Assembly (NCBI GenBank): GCA_964006375.1 | Contig: OZ023265.1 | Coordinates: 112,423,084 to 112,487,083 of the forward strand | DNA: 64,000 nucleotides | Direction of reading: 5' to 3' | Origin: Tillus elongatus | Lineage: Eukaryota; Arthropoda; Insecta; Coleoptera; Cleridae | Shown here: positions 7,751 to 20,250 of the stretch, piece after piece | Layout: every line of letters begins with the position of its first letter | How positions within the stretch are numbered: the stretch's first letter is position 1 | The notes under the pieces: generated by a model | Told to the model about the DNA's origin: nothing | The model's input: the letters and a program-made list of their open reading frames with translations, nothing else | Databases searched by the model: none | Program-made: the position numbers and the translations under genes

Positions 7751-10641
7751 GCTCAAACCTATTGGCGGCCCCGAAAGCAAATAACTCGGAAGAACTCTGT
7801 GACCGCAAGGTGCAGAGTGCCGGACTCTGTGACCGCAAGGTGCAGAGTGAAGAGGCAGCACATTCTGATCCAAGGCCCTTTCTGTTGGTCCAGATAGAAG
7901 GGAGAGCCTTCCGTGCGCTAATAGATACTGGTTCGACAAGGACATTTATTGGTAGCTCTGTGACCGATTGGTGCAGAGAAATGGGATTGGTACCCTGTAG
8001 AGAGAAGGGATTGTCTACTAGAATGGCGGATGGAACATCCACACCGATTGTGGAGGGGTTCCGGTTGAGTCTGGGTTTTGACTCTGGTTTTGTTTGGGCA
8101 ATGTGCCTGGTTTTGCCGACTCTTCCAGTAGACATGGTGCTAGGGATGGACGTGTTGGGAGTACACGACCTGGTTCTCGATCTGAGAAGTGGCACGATTA
8201 AAATTAAGAATTTAGATACCATAACCCATGTAGACCGAGCGAAATGTACGAGTCAGGTAGCGTGTACCCAAGAATTGTGTGAACCGTCCGAGCAGTCAGG
8301 TTTGACGTCGGTAGAGCAGAAACAGATGAAAAGGTTTCTGGATGTTGAACTTAAAGCTTTCGAGAAGGTCAAGGGTACGACGACGCTGACAATGCATCGT
8401 ATCAAGCTAAAGAAGACGACACCTATAAAGCAACGACACAGACCATTGAACCCGAAAATGCAAGAAATTGTGAATGCGGAGGTGGACCGTATGTTGGAGG
8501 AGGATATCATTGAACCGTCGAATAGTCCTTGGAGTTCTCCTGTGGTAATTGTGAGAAAGAAGGATGGCAAGCCGAGGTTCTGTATTGATTTCCGCAAAGT
8601 CAACGAAGTGTCTGAGAAGGATGCGTACCCGCTTCCGCAGATTTCAAGCATTTTGGACAAGTTGAGAGAGGCAAGATATATATCTAGCCTGGACTTAAGG
8701 CAAGGGTACTGGCAGATACCATTAGAGCCGCGAAGTAGGCCGATTACTGCGTTTACAGTCCCGGGAAAAGGACTGTATCAGTTCAAGGTCATGGCCTTTG
8801 GGTTGCACTCAGCTTGCGCAACCTTTCAGCGCTGTTTAGATTATGTCCTAGGTCCTGAGACAGACCCCTATGCGTTCGCTTACCTGGATGACATTGTGGT
8901 ATTAGGAAGGACTCTCGACGAACACTTGGAAAACCTGAAAGAGGTGTTCCGTCGGTTAAGAGCGGCAAATCTCCAAGTTAACCCGGAGAAATGTCAGTTT
9001 GGCAGAAGGACGTTGAAGTATCTTGGTCACCTGGTAACGCCGGAAGGGATATGTACCGACCCTGACAAGGTTGAGAGTATTCGGCAGATACCCGTACCAG
9101 GAAACGTCCGGAAGCTGAGACAATTTTTGGGGATGGCGTCGTGGTACAGGAGGTTTATCCCGTCCTTTGCGCAAGTCGCCACGCCGCTGACGAAGTTGTT
9201 GAAAAAGGGACATCGATGGAAATGGGAGAAAGAGCAAGAGGATGCATTCCGTGCTTTGAAGGGGAAGCTAACCGAAGCTCCGGTTCTGGCTTGCCCTGAT
9301 TTTACAAAGTCCTTTACGCTGCAGACTGACGCGTCAGAGCTAGGGTTTGGCGCTGCGCTTACCCAAGAGATTGACGGTCAGGAAAGAGTGATTGCGTTTG
9401 CTAGTAGAACACTAAACCGAGCAGAACGTAACTACTCTGTAACTGAAAAGGAGTGTCTGGCAATAGTGTGGGGTGTGGAGAAAATGAGGCCATATTTAGA
9501 AGGGTATCACTTTATTGTGATGACCGATCATCAATCGTTACGCTATTTGCACTCAATGCGTTCACCAGCTGGTCGAGTAGCCCGATGGAGTTTATATCTG
9601 CAACAGTTTGACTTCGAAGTGATCTATAGGAAGGGAGCACATAACAAAGTTGCTGATGCACTCTCCCGTTCTCCGTTAGAAACCAAACGGAACGAAAGCG
9701 AGATGTGCATGACAGAAGCCCAGCAGAACGACAACTGGTATAAGAACAAGTTTGAGGAAGTAGCGAATCACCCAGACGCTAATCCGGATTATTGTATCCG
9801 GGAAGACCAACTGTATCGTCATTTTCTAGATCCACACGACTATGCCGAATTAGAGCTATCCGACCCGTGGAAGCTCTCTGTGCCACGCCAGCTACGCAGA
9901 AGCATATTGGAAGAGAACCATGATGCTGCAACGGCTGGGCACATGGGAATTGCGAAGACAATTTCCCGGTTGGCCAGAAAGTATTACTGGCCGGGTATGT
10001 TTCGCGAAACAGCGAAGTACGTCAGGGGATGTCTGCATTGTCAAAATTATAAGACATCCCAGCAGAAGACAGCAGGTATGATGCAACCGTCCAGAAATTG
10101 TGAGCCTTGGGAGACCGTAAGCATTGATCTCATAGGTCCATTGCCTAAATCCTTGAAAGGCAACTGCTTTGCGATCGTTATCCAGGATAGGTTCACGAAA
10201 TGGGCGAAATGTCGTCCGATACGACGGGCGACGGCAAAAGCAGTGAGTAAGAAGAAGGTGAATAACCATTCACAAGGTGACAGCCTAGTTGCATTAGCAA
10301 CGGGAGAGACACGATTAGGTGTGGATCCCGAGGTAGCTTTGCCCGTGAGTAAGGGAAAGCTGTGTTGGCGATGTGGCCAAGAAGGTCACCGACGGGCGCA
10401 GTGTAATGGGCGTCCGTGTGTGTTTTGTTCCCGCTGTGGAAAGCGAGAGACGTTAACTCGCCAGTGCCCATGCGGTGAAGGGAGGCGAGTGTATATGGTG
10501 GATGAAACCGACGAACGAGGTACCGCTGTACCGGTCGTGCCGTCGCTTCCACCTGTACGGTCCCTTGGAATCCAGTGTAAATTACTTGTACCCAGGGAAG
10601 GAGTTAAGAAGACAAGGAGGCACCGTCCAGGTCGTCAATAG
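7642..10641 (+). CDS. pol: Pol polyprotein with truncated integrase and gag-like zinc-knuckle tail
   Basis: This frame is -1 relative to gag and would be reached by frameshifting; it opens after a stop at 7,639-7,641. In order: protease with DTGST (from 7,924) and VLGMDVLG; reverse transcriptase with SLDLRQGYWQI and the YLDD catalytic motif (8,881-8,892); RNase H with LQTDASELGFGAAL, EKECLAIVWG and TDHQSLRYL; and integrase with its HHCC zinc domain (HMGIAKT..., GCLHCQNYK) and the first catalytic Asp (SIDLIGP, 10,126). Homology to integrase stops at about 10,240, so the second Asp and Glu are absent. The frame stays open and runs into CWRCGQEGHRRAQC (10,363-10,404) and CSRCGKRETLTRQC (10,426-10,467), which resemble the element's own gag knuckles, then a basic tail. 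This looks like a template-switch fusion to a related gag 3' end. Confidence 0.92.
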   Translation, partial: PMSSCFPDTMCQVWKIGGAYERLHLFPAGKLQRGRVGSNLLAAPKANNSEELCDRKVQSAGLCDRKVQSEEAAHSDPRPFLLVQIEGRAFRALIDTGSTRTFIGSSVTDWCREMGLVPCREKGLSTRMADGTSTPIVEGFRLSLGFDSGFVWAMCLVLPTLPVDMVLGMDVLGVHDLVLDLRSGTIKIKNLDTITHVDRAKCTSQVACTQELCEPSEQSGLTSVEQKQMKRFLDVELKAFEKVKGTTTLTMHRIKLKKTTPIKQRHRPLNPKMQEIVNAEVDRMLEEDIIEPSNSPWSSPVVIVRKKDGKPRFCIDFRKVNEVSEKDAYPLPQISSILDKLREARYISSLDLRQGYWQIPLEPRSRPITAFTVPGKGLYQFKVMAFGLHSACATFQRCLDYVLGPETDPYAFAYLDDIVVLGRTLDEHLENLKEVFRRLRAANLQVNPEKCQFGRRTLKYLGHLVTPEGICTDPDKVESIRQIPVPGNVRKLRQFLGMASWYRRFIPSFAQVATPLTKLLKKGHRWKWEKEQEDAFRALKGKLTEAPVLACPDFTKSFTLQTDASELGFGAALTQEIDGQERVIAFASRTLNRAERNYSVTEKECLAIVWGVEKMRPYLEGYHFIVMTDHQSLRYLHSMRSPAGRVARWSLYLQQFDFEVIYRKGAHNKVADALSRSPLETKRNESEMCMTEAQQNDNWYKNKFEEVANHPDANPDYCIREDQLYRHFLDPHDYAELELSDPWKLSVPRQLRRSILEENHDAATAGHMGIAKTISRLARKYYWPGMFRETAKYVRGCLHCQNYKTSQQKTAGMMQPSRNCEPWETVSIDLIGPLPKSLKGNCFAIVIQDRFTKWAKCRPIRRATAKAVSKKKVNNHSQGDSLVALATGETRLGVDPEVALPVSKGKLCWRCGQEGHRRAQCNGRPCVFCSRCGKRETLTRQCPCGEGRRVYMVDETDERGTAVPVVPSLPPVRSLGIQCKLLVPREGVKKTRRHRPGRQ

Positions 10642-11010
10642 CGAGGCCCGTGCAGTCTTCGTATACTCTCCCCGCATCGCATTTCCTATCCTAGGAAGTG
10701 AAGTGAAATGCGTGCATGTGTGCAAGTGAAAACTAGTGACAGTGATGGACAAAAAGACATGGACTGAAAACAATCTAGTGATTAGGTTAGTGGTTAAGTA
10801 GCATTTAAGAAATAGACTGAGAACAATTTAGCAAGTAGGTTAATAATTATGTAGTATTTAAGGGTTCACTTATTTTAATTTAAGGGTTTACTTATTTTAA
10901 TTTTAGAGTTTACTTGTGTTAATTTTAAGTTTGAGTATTGTTTTACACCTTTCTGGGTATCTAATTTGATTTAGACCAAACGACTGCGTCTTTTTGGTAA
11001 GTGGAGGGAG
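10642..11010 (+). other. 3' untranslated stretch with short tandem repeats and polypurine tract
   Basis: About 370 bp after pol. Three imperfect 22-bp units (GGGTTCACTTATTTTAATTT and variants) lie at about 10,862-10,930. The polypurine tract GTGGAGGGAG abuts the 3' LTR and would prime plus-strand synthesis. Confidence 0.7.
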
Positions 11011-12778
11011 TTTAATGAAGCAGGCATGTTTACTGGATTTATTTGTATATAAATCACGCTAAAGAAAATAGCATCTAAAGGCTATTAAATAGTAAACAGG
11101 CACGTCGAATGTGTTTGTTTACGTTAAATCATTTTTGTATTAAATGAAACCGCGCTGAAATAATATTGATATAAAAGTTCACAGTGAGCGTCGAGACACG
11201 AGCGAGTTTCTGGCCGGCGCATTGGGCCGGACGGCGGCGATGCTGGTCGAGGGTCGTTGCCCGGGCTATAAATAGAGCGGACACAGGCCGGACCAGGAGA
11301 GAGCGACAGCGGAGAGGCTAAGAAAAAGCCGTTTGCTGTACTCTCGCAAGCCGATTAAATAATCTCGGCGAGGTTGTTTGATCGACAACGGTAAAGGGAG
11401 GGGCGCGTGATGTCGCGAGCTGGCTGCGTGCGATATTGGAGTGGTCGCATACTAGTCGGAGACCTTCCAGTCTTGCACCAGAGCTAGGAGTGGCAAGTCA
11501 CGGCTTCTGGACAGGATTGTTTATTTCGCTTCGCGGATCGTGTATTGTGTATATCGTGTAGGGGAGGTGCTGTGCCGTTTGTCAGGTAGGCCTCTTCTGC
11601 GACTGTAGGATGCAGCTGGGTGCATCCTGGTTTTAGTTTCGCGGTGTCGAACTATGTTGCCGCGGGTATATACAGGGTGGTCGCTGTAACGCGACTGTAG
11701 TACGATGCGAAGCGTTGTCAGTTGAACATCCTGGACGTTCGGGACGAGTTAGGAATTGGGGAATAATTTCTGTCGCGTGCGTTGGTTTTATTTATGTACA
11801 GGGTGGTTGCTAAGACACGACTGTAGAATGGTGCGAAGTGTCGTTAGTCAAACACTCTGGCCGGTCGTAAATTAACTGAAGCAGGGAACAGGTAGCTTCG
11901 CGTGCATTATTATCGGGAAGAAGTATATACAGGGTGGTTGCTGCAATACGACTGTAGAATGGTGCGAAGTATTGTCAGTTAAACACTCTGGACGTCGGCT
12001 AAGGGAACAGGGGAGTTAGTTAGCTGCATTAGGTAAAGGGGCGCCTGGCTGCATGTCTGTGGAAGCGCGTTGCGTGTGCTTTTCGATTTTGTGCGCCCGA
12101 ATAACCTGGATATGTCGCTCGCTTGTCTCTGCAGTCTTTTAACACGCTAATATTCATGCGTCCTTATAATGCACCGCCTGCTTCATTAATTTGACCCATT
12201 TAATGACGTAACATACTTGTTTATTTGTGTCTTTTAATTGTTACTGCTATTGTTTTGCGCATGGTGTAAATGATTTTATTTTGCTATGATATTCGCACCC
12301 ACGTTTCATATTTGTGTTTATTTGTAAATAAGTTATTTATTATACTGTTTTAGTTAACGTTCGCCTTATTGACTGCACCTTAGTAACGCCTTTGCATTTT
12401 GCATGTTTATAGTGCTTTTAAGTAATTATATGAGTACTTGTTAGTATAGTACGTTTCTATTTATCTGCTCATATCTTGTTAGTTAGGAAAATAACCCAAG
12501 GTAAGTGAAAGTAAGTAATTAAAGCCTACTTAGCTTTCTTACATATACTGGAGTCACCGAAAACTGAACTCCTGGTGTTTATTTTCTCCACTTAAGCTAC
12601 CACGGGACAAGGCTGTTATTAAACAGTAAATTGTAGCGTGTTACGAAGGCTCTAGCGGATGTCTTCACGGGGATCGTACCCCGTCCTAAATCTAGGGAAC
12701 AAAGATGGCGCCCGAGGAAAGTAAGTCATAGTAATATGAAAGGTAAAAGGGTAAAGAGTCCAAGGATAACAGGTTACA
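11011..12778 (+). repeat. 3' LTR (1,768 bp)
   Basis: Equal in length to the 5' LTR. Differences I could see: TT instead of TG at the first two bases, and single changes near 11,079, 11,128, 11,296, 11,660 and 12,116. The downstream flank is AGGT, the same as the four bases before the 5' LTR. Confidence 0.95.
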
Positions 12779-12782
12779 AGGT

Positions 12783-13320
12783 CATATACCAAATACAAAA
12801 ATGATCTAACTGTAAATAAAGAAATAATTTATAAAAAGAATCGTATAATAGTACCAAAAACGTTACATAAAGAAATGCTCAAAATAATTCATGATAGTCA
12901 TCTTGGTATAATTAAATAAATCAAAATGACGAAGAAACACTATTTTGTACAGGAATAGAAAATGAAGTCAAACATTTAATTTCAATGTCCGTAACGTGCA
13001 ATCAATGTAGTAACTCACAAACCCCTGAGCCACTAAAATCGCACTAAATTCCAACAATACAGTAGGACAAACTAGGATGCGATTTGGTTGAAATTAAAGG
13101 GGTTAAATTTTTTTAGTAGTTCATTACAACTCAAAATATTTAGGATTAGAAAAATTAGGAAACAACACAAGTTATAGAATCACGGAAGTTTAAAAACAAT
13201 ATTTTCTATACATGAAATAAGTACCTGTAATTCTCGTTACAGATGGCGGACCTTAATTATCATCTGAAAATTTAAAGCATTTTTTAAAAAACGTAATTGG
13301 TTATATAAGCAATAGATGAT
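12783..13320 (+). pseudogene. Decayed gypsy pol, 3' portion (integrase)
   Basis: Continues the relic at 3,335-4,495. After the AGGT duplication the frame reads ..YTKYKNDLTVNKEIIYKKNR, VPKTLHKEMLKIIHDSHLGI (the H-H of the integrase zinc domain), and later ENEVKHLI..CNQCSN. Stops appear from about 12,917 onward. Joining 4,499 to 12,783 preserves the frame, which supports a clean insertion of the younger LTR element. Confidence 0.8.
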
Positions 13321-13499
13321 CATAAAAGTGTACATCTAGCATTCTTTCAAAATAGAAACGCCCCTCTTGTCAACAATTGCCACCAGCTCAACTTCTTGGG
13401 CCCAGATATTGAGACATAACACATGTAACTGTGAAAAACTAAAGCCACACATAACCTGCCTATGGAAAACTCAATGCAATTATAAAAAGAATCAGGGGA

Positions 13500-13870
13500 C
13501 ATAAGCAAAATATAATAACAAAATGTCTGCACGCAACAAGTCCGTTATGATAGCTAATTTTCATAGAACTATTTTTAATGTTTGATAGTTTTTATGAAGA
13601 AAAACACCAAATTTAGTAGATAGTATAACTAATATAGTAGAGAAAATACAGCGTATTTCACCAAACTAACTTTTTGTTTGAAAAAGTATCTTAATTTGCC
13701 AAACAAAATTAAAAAAATTTACCAAAAAACAGGTCTGACTTTTCTGGACCTACCCAAAAAAAATATCCAGAATTACACCAGCCAAGATATAATTATTCAC
13801 TGAAAGCTTTTTGATAAAAATTTAAAAATGTTTACATGAAAATTTTCATACAATTGGTTTCATGAAAATA
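13500..13870 (+). repeat. Family H-related 5' part, degenerate
   Basis: CGCAACAAGTCCGTTATGAT at about 13,532 matches the H-family 5' end (GGACGCAGCAAGTGCG then TTATGGTAG). The AT-rich body that follows has ACACCAAATTTAGTAGATAG, similar to the body at 20,320-20,420. No 3' hairpin was found. Confidence 0.45.
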
Positions 13871-14097
13871 CGCCATATTTTACAAACATTGGCTCACTAG
13901 TCTGGCACAAAAAATACCTAAAAAGCTTTTTACGAAAAATTTTTATAGAAAAAATTATATTGAAAAAATACATGAAATTAAAATTATTCACCTAATTTTA
14001 GAAGAAAATTTAAAGTAAGGAAAGAAAAATATAAGCGAAAAATGTCAATTTAATGCCTAATAGTTTATAATTGTAAAGTCGGTCGCGAATAAAGGCG

Positions 14098-14289
<192 letters not shown>

Positions 14290-14547
14290 GAATAATTATA
14301 TTTTCATAAGTTGTCAGAAAGGGTATTTAACTCTGTTACTTTAAAGTTTCATTTGACATTTGTCGAAACAATTTACGAAAATGTAAATATGTATAGACAG
14401 TAGTAGTAGTACCACAAGGATTGCGGTGCTGCCGGGGTGGCGAGGCCGCGGACGAGCCCTGAGGGAAAAAAGTAGTAGTACCAATTCCAACCACGTCAAG
14501 AGGTCACGAAGTCTGGTAGACTAAATTTATGGATAAATTTAAAGTTA

Positions 14548-14729
14548 TTTTTTTTAAATTATATTATTGGCTGCGGCATCTCAGGCCATTAGCACATTCA
14601 TTTCCCATCATTAACTATTTTTACTAATTTTCCAGACAAAGTCAACTTCTCGTTGGCTCGCCCAGGAATCGAACCCGGGATCTCTCGCTTAGCAGGCTGG
14701 CACCTAGCAACCTGCGCCACGAGGGCGTC
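14548..14729 (-). mobile_element. tRNA-derived SINE with 12-bp target duplication
   Basis: On the minus strand the element begins at about 14,729 with GCCCTCGTGGCGCAGG, then an anticodon-arm-like stretch (CTGCTAA), then the B box GGGTTCGATTCC. This resembles a tRNA-Ser head. The tail ends with GCTAATGGCCTGAGATGCCG and a short A-run. It is bounded by identical 12-bp repeats AATTTAAAGTTA at 14,536-14,547 and 14,730-14,741. The acceptor stem pairs only partly, so it is not a working tRNA gene. RNA polymerase III would transcribe it from the internal A/B boxes. Confidence 0.85.
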
Positions 14730-14989
14730 AATTTAAAGTTAGAAAGGGAGGATATCAGGTATTGTAATAATTTAACGTTACCGCGCATCTCGTCCTCACA
14801 CAAGTATGCTGTCGGGCACATGACAGTGTGTGGTGGCAGCGCTCGGTGATCGCGGTTAGATGGTCGCTGACAATTCTGTAGTTACTTGTTACGTTAATAG
14901 AATCTCTAGGAAACTAAAGTCGAGTCTTAATAAATTACAGCCTCAGCTCTTAACAATATTGAGCGATTAGGGACCCACTATGCTCTTTC

Positions 14990-15427
14990 GATAAATGGAT
15001 AGATTCGTTCCGAATTGTTTGTCGAATTGCTGAAACATTTTCAAATAAAAGTTAGTGCGACAGAAACAGTCTTCATTCTTTTCATGCTGGACAAATACTT
15101 AAGCCATATCTCATTAGATGCCTACGATTTTTACAAGAAAAATTGTATTCACATGGTGTCCCTTCCACAGCATATATCCGACGATCTACAGCCTCTCGAG
15201 TTAAATAAGCTGGATGATATAGCTCTATTCAATCAATCTGTCAGTCCTGACAAGCCTAAAAGTTCTGAAGAAATTTGTTGTATTTGGGGTGAGTTTGGTC
15301 GCCATATAGATCCAAAAGTTGTTCTACTTGGAAACATGCAGCATGCAGTAGAGCTGACCGCGCCGATGGATACGTTTGTGATTATTGCACTGGGTCTTAG
15401 ATATTCAAACATTTTTTTAATTAACAA
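14990..15427 (+). pseudogene. Tigger/pogo-like DDE transposase relic, internally deleted
   Basis: The plus strand reads LDKYLSHISLDAYDFYKKNCI, VSLPQHISDDLQPLE, which is the DDE block of pogo/Tigger/jerky transposases (normally D-GH-SH ... LPPHTSH-LQPLD). It then jumps straight to the C-terminal region LDDIALFNQSVSPDKPKSSE and a zinc-ligand-like EEICCIWGEFGR. The final acidic residue region is missing. The same jump occurs at 36,090-36,400, so both copies derive from one deleted ancestor. Confidence 0.75.
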
Positions 15428-15429
15428 TG

Positions 15430-16984
15430 TTAATAACAGTTAATATGTCTCCTCGTAGAAAGCCTAGTAGTAATTATTACCCCAATTTAGCTTTCTTATG
15501 GCTTCAGACACGACCATCCTGTTCAAGCGACAATTCCTTATAGTTCTCACAGTTATCCATCCACTGCGTATAATTACCCAGTAGGGTGGGGGACTGAACA
15601 GGAATACCTTCACACAATGAAAGTATATTGTTTGCAGCTTACATTATAATAAGGGCAACGGTGTATTCACGGGAGCTAATCTTGCTTAGGTTCACACAGT
15701 TCCCCCACTCTCCCTTAAATACAGCTAACCAGTTAAGTTTGAGTACTTCTAAATCTAAACAGCTTATATTCTATTTGGTAAACTTACCTGTAAGTAATAG
15801 CTTTGGCTTAAATACTGTCAAATTGTTGCACATCCTTGTGGATCATAAACGTAAAGGGGATAAACACCCCGCTGCATATACATTTCCCAGAGGTCGTATC
15901 AAAGTCTATTTGCTTTGCCGTGTCTTACTACTACGTTGTTAAAGTCTTACTACGCATTTGTGCATAATATTATTTGCTTTGTCTTATTAATCTCGGGTCA
16001 TTTTTCATCTTTTGACCTTGTTTTTGTGGTTTAACGGTGGGCTCTTAGTGCTATAGGTGGTTTGGAATACAGAGAAGGTTGCCGTGAACCCTTTAGAGAT
16101 CTAAGGATTTCAACTTTGCTATGTGTGTATATACTTCAGTGTGCCTTATATGTAAAATAAAATAATATAGGTTATAGGACACAACAGGAAGTACACGACC
16201 ACCCTACCAAAAACAGCATGAACTTAAGCATAGGTATGTTATTTGCGTTTAATGAAGACAAGATGTGGTATTGATTATTGTGGGGGTTAAATTTTTTAAC
16301 AAACTACCAAGTCACATGAAGTAACTCAAACTTAAACTCTAAAAATCTACCGATCTTGATAGATAATTCTCTATATCTATTTAATGAATATTTTAGGTAC
16401 AATTTTAAAAGCTCCGACGCCATGTGTTGTCTTTATATAGATTTTATTTTATTGTCGTCTGTGATAATTCTTTTTTTTTTTTGTTGATACAGCTTTGATG
16501 TAATGTTGGTTTTTGCCGACATTTTACGTGTATCAACACATATCTTATGTTTGTATTTGTTGTTATTTTCTGATTGTACACACGGTCACTCGCAGAAGAA
16601 GGCATTTTATTATTATTATTCTTTAACTTTTCTTTATTTTCTTGTTATACACTCAGTCCTTCACGGAACCGGAAATTTACGTCACGTTAATCTTTATCTA
16701 CCTAGGGACGATAGCAGTAAACTTTACTTTTTTTTTATTGGCATGAGAACAGGACTTTCCTAAAAATGTAGCATGTCCCAATTATCGCTGCTTTTTGCAT
16801 TATTCTTAAATGAGTGGTAGTTAGTGATAGAACGGTGCTAAGTTTCTGCCAGTCTGGTGTCATTTATTAACCACTGCGATGATCTGAATCTCTGTCCGCT
16901 AGTACAAGTCAGATAACTCGACTGCGAGTGGTTGGTACTTTCGTCGCTTTTCTCCTATCTTCAAGAGGAGATTGCCGTCGGTCG
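15430..16984. other. AT-rich spacer with no recognisable gene
   Basis: Short frames at 15,628-15,942 and 16,503-16,763 show no motif that I recognise. Confidence 0.5.
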
Positions 16985-17485
16985 GCCCTTCATTGTTCAC
17001 AATGAAAGCCTCCTTATTATTTTTGGTCAATAAGCAAGATATGAGGTATGTGGCTTTTAACTACTCTGTTGGTAACCACCAGAAGGTTCCTCAGTCTGAC
17101 CTGACCCTTCCGAACTACACCTTTAGCTTTACATTTAGAGTACGAAACGTCCGAATCGATAAGGCCGTAATGTTTTGCCAGTGCCTAAAAGACAACCTTG
17201 GCCACATTGTCATGGCGTTTCTTGTAATCTGACTGAGCCAAAGAATCACAAGCGCCCATAAGTCGTTGAATCGTTTCAGATTTTTTTTTTGGACAAAGTT
17301 TACGCAGATCGCTGACGGTTTGCATCACTATTTGCCAATGGTACGCGCTTACTGATGACGTGATCTTGTATCGGCAGTACAAATCCTTATATTTTAGCAA
17401 ACAAGCCTATCGCCGCCAACCATTCCGTTGATGAGCGGAGGCCAACGTGAGGTGCCGTCAGAAACGCAGCGAAGTGTGCATGCAG
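16985..17485 (-). pseudogene. Non-LTR retrotransposon C-terminal relic
   Basis: Minus-strand reading from about 17,485 gives LHAHFAAFLTAPHVGLRSST, then SETIQRLMGACDSLAQSDYK and KRHDNVAKVV, followed in a neighbouring phase by ALAKHYGLIDSDVSY. This is the Cys/His-containing tail found after the reverse transcriptase in several arthropod LINEs (usual form C-x2-C, ETIQH, GC, LA--Y--RH). Key Cys/His positions have decayed (R for H) and stops are present. The clade is uncertain. Confidence 0.6.
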
Positions 17486-17489
17486 CTCT

Positions 17490-18562
<1,073 letters not shown>

Positions 18563-19379
18563 ACATTTGCTCTGCCTAATTAACTTTACAACTTTTCTGT
18601 CTGGCCACAGGTTCCTTGATCCTCCATGACATTACGGATCAAATAACTCCAAGGTATGGGTTGACCACTAACAAACCTTCATCATCGAAATGCCAAACTT
18701 TCAGAGCCAAAGGAATTATATCTGACCAGCTAACACCAAAAATTCCTTAATCAAAGCCTTTACCAATAAACCGCACTTTGATTCAAGGCATAAAATTACA
18801 GGATAAAGAAACGGAAAATAAACCGCAGAAGGAAAAAACCTTCAAAGTGTTAATACTATTAGCAACATGTATCAAATAAAACTGCAGTATCAATGACTTA
18901 GACAGTGATTGTTTCCAACAATAATTACTTTTATTCATAACTCATCCCTTGACCAAAAGAACATGAATTGACTACAATAATTACTGAGAGAATAAATCTA
19001 AAATTTGTTCAAAAGTGTTGAAACTTCAACTTCTCCCTTATCTTGTGAGAAGACCCGCAGATAAAAATACAAAGAAATAAAATAAGATAAATTCACAGGA
19101 GGCTCCAGGGGCGAGACTATACAGTGGCATTGGTTTGCTGTTAAAAGATAAAACATTAAACAAACAATAGATGTTCAAATATTATAAATACTACTCTGTT
19201 ACTACTGCTGCTACTTTTTATGTTATGTGTTGTCCTTTGCAGTGCCTCAGATGGAGTTTGAAAAAAGTTATATTCAACATCATTTTAAGCCTAGTTTTAG
19301 ATATTTATATACAGTGTGATAAAACTGATTCAATTTGTTTTTATAAGAATTATTAATTAAAAAAAAATCTACACCGGAA

Positions 19380-20060
19380 TAGGAGGCATAACATATTACT
19401 ATGTTAAAAGACCACATCAGCTTCTGGTAGGGATTTACTATTTACAACAAATGACATATTTGATACAGGAAAAACTCCACTGCAATCTAAAAGAGGTGTG
19501 GTCCGCTGGACCTAAAAGAATGCCAGATGTAGTTATCTCTGGAGATATTGAACCTATCAATCTACCAAGAATGTAGATAATCTACTGCACCTCTGTTTTA
19601 TGACAGATAATTATTTAAAATGTCAATCTCACATAGAACATCCAAATACTAGTCTACGTAAACTTATACGTGTTTTTCTTGTGAGAGATAATATCTATTA
19701 ATATTTTCCTTAACGTTTACGATTGTCTGGCAGCGTCTACATTACGATACAGAATATCCTATTGGGGATCAGCCTATAAAATGACATTAAACCCGCTTTG
19801 CATAACATCGAATTTAATACTAAGAACTTTATTAAACAAAACAGTTAATTATTCTACAAAATTTTCATACAACTCAAATACGGGTGTTCAATCAATATTA
19901 AAGGGTTGTTTCTACTCGCGCTAGTACAGTATACCAACAAGGAAGAATTATTACATAAACAAACACCACATCAATATGTAGCAAGGCATATAACCCAAAC
20001 TTTCGACAGGTTATCAATCTTAATAGAGAATTTAGACAAATTATTGTATATAAAGACAGA
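19380..20060 (+). pseudogene. Jockey/CR1-type reverse transcriptase C-terminal relic
   Basis: Plus-strand pieces read SLRKLIRVFLVRDN, then GISL..NDIKPALHNIEFN, then GLFLLALVQYTNKEELLHKQ and TPHQYVARHITQTF. These correspond to the thumb and post-RT region of Jockey/CR1 proteins (Y-GI-x-GGAY, LF-L--Y---LYKHQ-). Several frameshifts and stops separate them. The upstream end is indistinct. Confidence 0.65.
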
Positions 20061-20250
20061 TTATAATTACGAATGAATAGGTATGAAAGTATCGCGTATG
20101 CATGGGTGTGTGCATGATGTGTACGTGCCTGTGTGCGTATGTGCGTGTGCGTGAGCGTGTCAGAATATGTGGTGTGTATGGCTGAGTAGATGCATGTTAC
20201 TGTTAGGTGCGTGTACGAGCGCCGGCTCTAGCTGGTGTCTATATATAAAA

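Larger units (their letters stand above)
4500..12778 (+). mobile_element. Ty3/gypsy LTR retrotransposon with chimeric pol, recent insertion
   Basis: An 8,279-bp element bounded by two 1,768-bp LTRs with TGTAA...TTACA ends, flanked by AGGT at 4,496-4,499 and 12,779-12,782. The internal part holds gag (6,650-7,750), pol in the -1 frame (7,642-10,641), a 3' untranslated stretch and a polypurine tract (GTGGAGGGAG) directly before the 3' LTR. By eye I count about six differences between the LTRs, including the second base of the 3' copy (TT for TG), so the insertion is young. Gag and pol are open throughout. Pol lacks the second half of the integrase core, so integration was probably helped by a related element; that is inference. 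Confidence 0.95.

Noticed and set aside
7365..10773. Many minus-strand and alternative-frame open reading frames across the gypsy element
   Set aside because: They are shadows of the gag and pol frames and have no independent motifs.
14400..14470. A GC-rich patch (GGTGCTGCCGGGGTGGCGAG) as a small RNA gene
   Set aside because: No convincing secondary structure or promoter boxes; too short to assign.
14640..14730. A tRNA gene on the minus strand (B box and anticodon-like loop present)
   Set aside because: The acceptor stem does not pair fully, a non-tRNA tail with an A-run follows, and 12-bp target duplications flank it, so it is a SINE.
18621..18920. A possible coding region after the (TA)n tract
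   Set aside because: No conserved pattern and frequent stops on both strands.
20090..20200. The GT-rich stretch as a regulatory element
   Set aside because: It is a degenerate (GT)n-type simple repeat with no further evidence.
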